Source: Candidatus Cloacimonadota bacterium (GTDB lineage: Bacteria; Cloacimonadota; Cloacimonadia; Cloacimonadales; TCS61). Taken from it: 7,794 nucleotides of DNA. This document shows positions 6,385 through 7,794 of this stretch, piece by piece. Made by a program: the position numbers and the translations under genes. The stretch lies in contig JAGLWO010000268.1 in NCBI GenBank assembly GCA_023133395.1, positions 1 through 7,794 on the forward strand. The letters are read 5' to 3'. The notes under the pieces are model-generated. The model did not search any database. It worked only from the letters and a program-made list of their open reading frames with translations, and was not told where the DNA came from. The stretch's first letter is position 1, and every line of letters begins with the position of its first letter.

Positions 6385-7794
6385 TTGGAAAAGATTCTGG
6401 TTACAAGTGCTCTAACATATGCTAATGGCAAGCTTCATATTGGTCATGTTGCAGGTTCATATTTGAATGCGGATATTTTTGTAAGATATCAAAAGCTGAT
6501 TGGAAACGATGTAATTTACATTGGTGGAACTGATGATTATGGAACTCCTATTTCCTTGAAAGCTGAAGAAGAAGGAGTTGCTCCACTGGTAATTGCTGAA
6601 CGTTATAACAAAAGTATAAAGAAGGATCTGGATGGTCTTAATATTCAATTGGATAATTTCTCAGGGACTTCCAGACCCAGGCATATCAAAATATCCCAGG
6701 ATTTCTTTACAAACCTCCTGGAAGCTGGATATGTAACTAAAAAGACCCTGAAACAACTTTACGATGAGAAATACAAACGTTTCTTAGCTGATAGATATAT
6801 TGAGGGAATTTGTCCACATTGTAAAGCAGAAGGAGCACGGGGTGACCAATGCGATAACTGCGGCAAATTGATTGATGCTGTGAATTTAATTGAACCCAAA
6901 AGCAAACTTTCCGGAGAAACCCCCATTATCAAAGAAACTACTCACTGGTATCTGAATCTTCCGAAATTTGAAGATGAGCTTAGAGAATGGCTAAAAATAA
7001 AAACATACTGGAAAGATAATGTGCGAAATTTCATTTTTAGCTGGCTGAACGAAGGATTAAAAGAACGAGCAATAACCCGTGACCTGGACTGGGGTGTTCC
7101 TATTCCTCTTGAAAATACAAAAGGGAAGGTTCTTTATGTATGGTTCGATGCTCCCATTGGTTATGTTTCTTCAACGCAGGAATGGGCAGAAAATAAAGGA
7201 CAACCTGACCTCTGGAAAGATTACTGGCTAAATCCAAACACCAAGCTCATACACTTTCTTGGGAAAGACAACATTCCCTTTCATACCATTATCTGGCCAT
7301 CCATGCTGATGAAACAGAAAAATCCTTACGTTCTTCCTTATGATGTACCTGCAAACGAATTTTTAAATCTTGAAGGACAGAAAATGTCCACTAGCCGCAA
7401 CTGGACAGTTTGGGTAGAAGATTATTTGAAATACTTTGATGGAGAACTTTTACGGTATGTTCTTGCTGCAAATGCACCTGAAACCAAGGATAGTGATTTC
7501 TGCTGGAAAGATTTCCAGGCAAAGATAAATAACGAATTAAATAACATCCTGGGAAATCTTGCTAACAGAACTTTTATATTTGCTCAAAAGTACTTTGATG
7601 GAAAAATCTCAAAACCTGAAGTTCTGACTGAAAAATCTCAGGAAACCCTGAGAGAAGCATATAAAATTGCTGATTATATCGGGAAGAGCTACAATAATTA
7701 CCAGGTAAGAAAAGCTTCAAGACTTGCGATGGATATTGCCAGGATTGGAAATAAATTCTTTGATGAAACTCAACCCTGGGTCGAAGTTAAGAAA
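6385..7794 (+). CDS. metG: methionyl-tRNA synthetase, 5' part of gene (3' end outside window)
   Basis: 470 codons are open to the window edge from a TTG start. MetRS charges tRNA-Met with methionine using ATP in the cytoplasm. The catalytic Rossmann fold is shown by HIGH (residues 18-21, in KLHIGH), ADIFVRYQKLIGNDV, GGTDDYGTP, VWFDAPIGYVSS, GKDNIPFHTIIWPSMLM and the KMSKS-loop variant KMSTS (333-337). A zinc knuckle is present: C143-PH-C146 and C156-DN-C159. The anticodon-binding helical domain begins near residue 370 (INNELNNILGNLANRT). The KMSTSRNW form is familiar from Bacteroidetes-like and archaeal-like MetRS rather than the E. coli KMSKSRGT form. The family is about 540-700 residues, so the end of the anticodon domain and any C-terminal tRNA-binding (EMAP) domain lie outside. 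It is separated by 119 bases from the truncated archease. No defect is seen. Confidence 0.97.
   Translation, partial: MEKILVTSALTYANGKLHIGHVAGSYLNADIFVRYQKLIGNDVIYIGGTDDYGTPISLKAEEEGVAPLVIAERYNKSIKKDLDGLNIQLDNFSGTSRPRHIKISQDFFTNLLEAGYVTKKTLKQLYDEKYKRFLADRYIEGICPHCKAEGARGDQCDNCGKLIDAVNLIEPKSKLSGETPIIKETTHWYLNLPKFEDELREWLKIKTYWKDNVRNFIFSWLNEGLKERAITRDLDWGVPIPLENTKGKVLYVWFDAPIGYVSSTQEWAENKGQPDLWKDYWLNPNTKLIHFLGKDNIPFHTIIWPSMLMKQKNPYVLPYDVPANEFLNLEGQKMSTSRNWTVWVEDYLKYFDGELLRYVLAANAPETKDSDFCWKDFQAKINNELNNILGNLANRTFIFAQKYFDGKISKPEVLTEKSQETLREAYKIADYIGKSYNNYQVRKASRLAMDIARIGNKFFDETQPWVEVKK

Noticed and set aside
6457..6648. Minus-strand open frame opposite metG
   Set aside because: It is antisense to the conserved MetRS catalytic domain and has no independent support.
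1..7794. CRISPR array, tRNA or rRNA gene, transposase or integrase
   Set aside because: Nothing of these kinds was seen on either strand; the only sizeable repeat found is the archease duplication.

Overview
The window looks like a stretch of AT-rich bacterial chromosome. The likely source is a Gram-negative lineage of the FCB type. A Cloacimonadota-like source is my best guess, because two exported proteins have signal peptides plus fibronectin-type III and formylglycine-generating-enzyme-like (FGE) domains, and the MetRS is of the KMSTS type. This is inference from domain style, not a database match.

Layout, left to right. (1) Bases 1-1348, plus strand: the 3' part of rtcB (RNA 3'-phosphate/5'-OH ligase), then a complete archease gene. 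Together they form an RNA-repair/tRNA-splicing operon in which archease speeds RtcB guanylylation. (2) Bases 1355-5905, minus strand: two exported-protein genes, probably co-transcribed from a promoter near 5924. The first (4766-5905) encodes an FGE-fold protein interrupted by one in-frame TGA. The second (1355-4690) encodes a 1111-residue multidomain surface protein of unknown function ending in two FN3 repeats. (3) Bases 6047-6265, plus strand: a 5'-truncated second copy of the archease gene, about 93% identical at the DNA level. (4) Bases 6385-7794, plus strand: metG (methionyl-tRNA synthetase) from a TTG start, cut by the window end.

The main observation is that the minus-strand two-gene block sits between direct repeats of the archease 3' end (1130-1344 and 6047-6261, constant offset 4917). 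This is what one expects if a cassette of surface-protein genes was gained at the end of archease with regeneration of the target 3' end, or if a duplicated or imported archease allele displaced the resident one. Recombination between the repeats would remove the cassette and restore rtcB-archease-metG. No transposase, integrase, tRNA, rRNA or CRISPR array is visible. No gene-free stretch exceeds 300 bases; the longest are 5906-6046 and 6266-6384.
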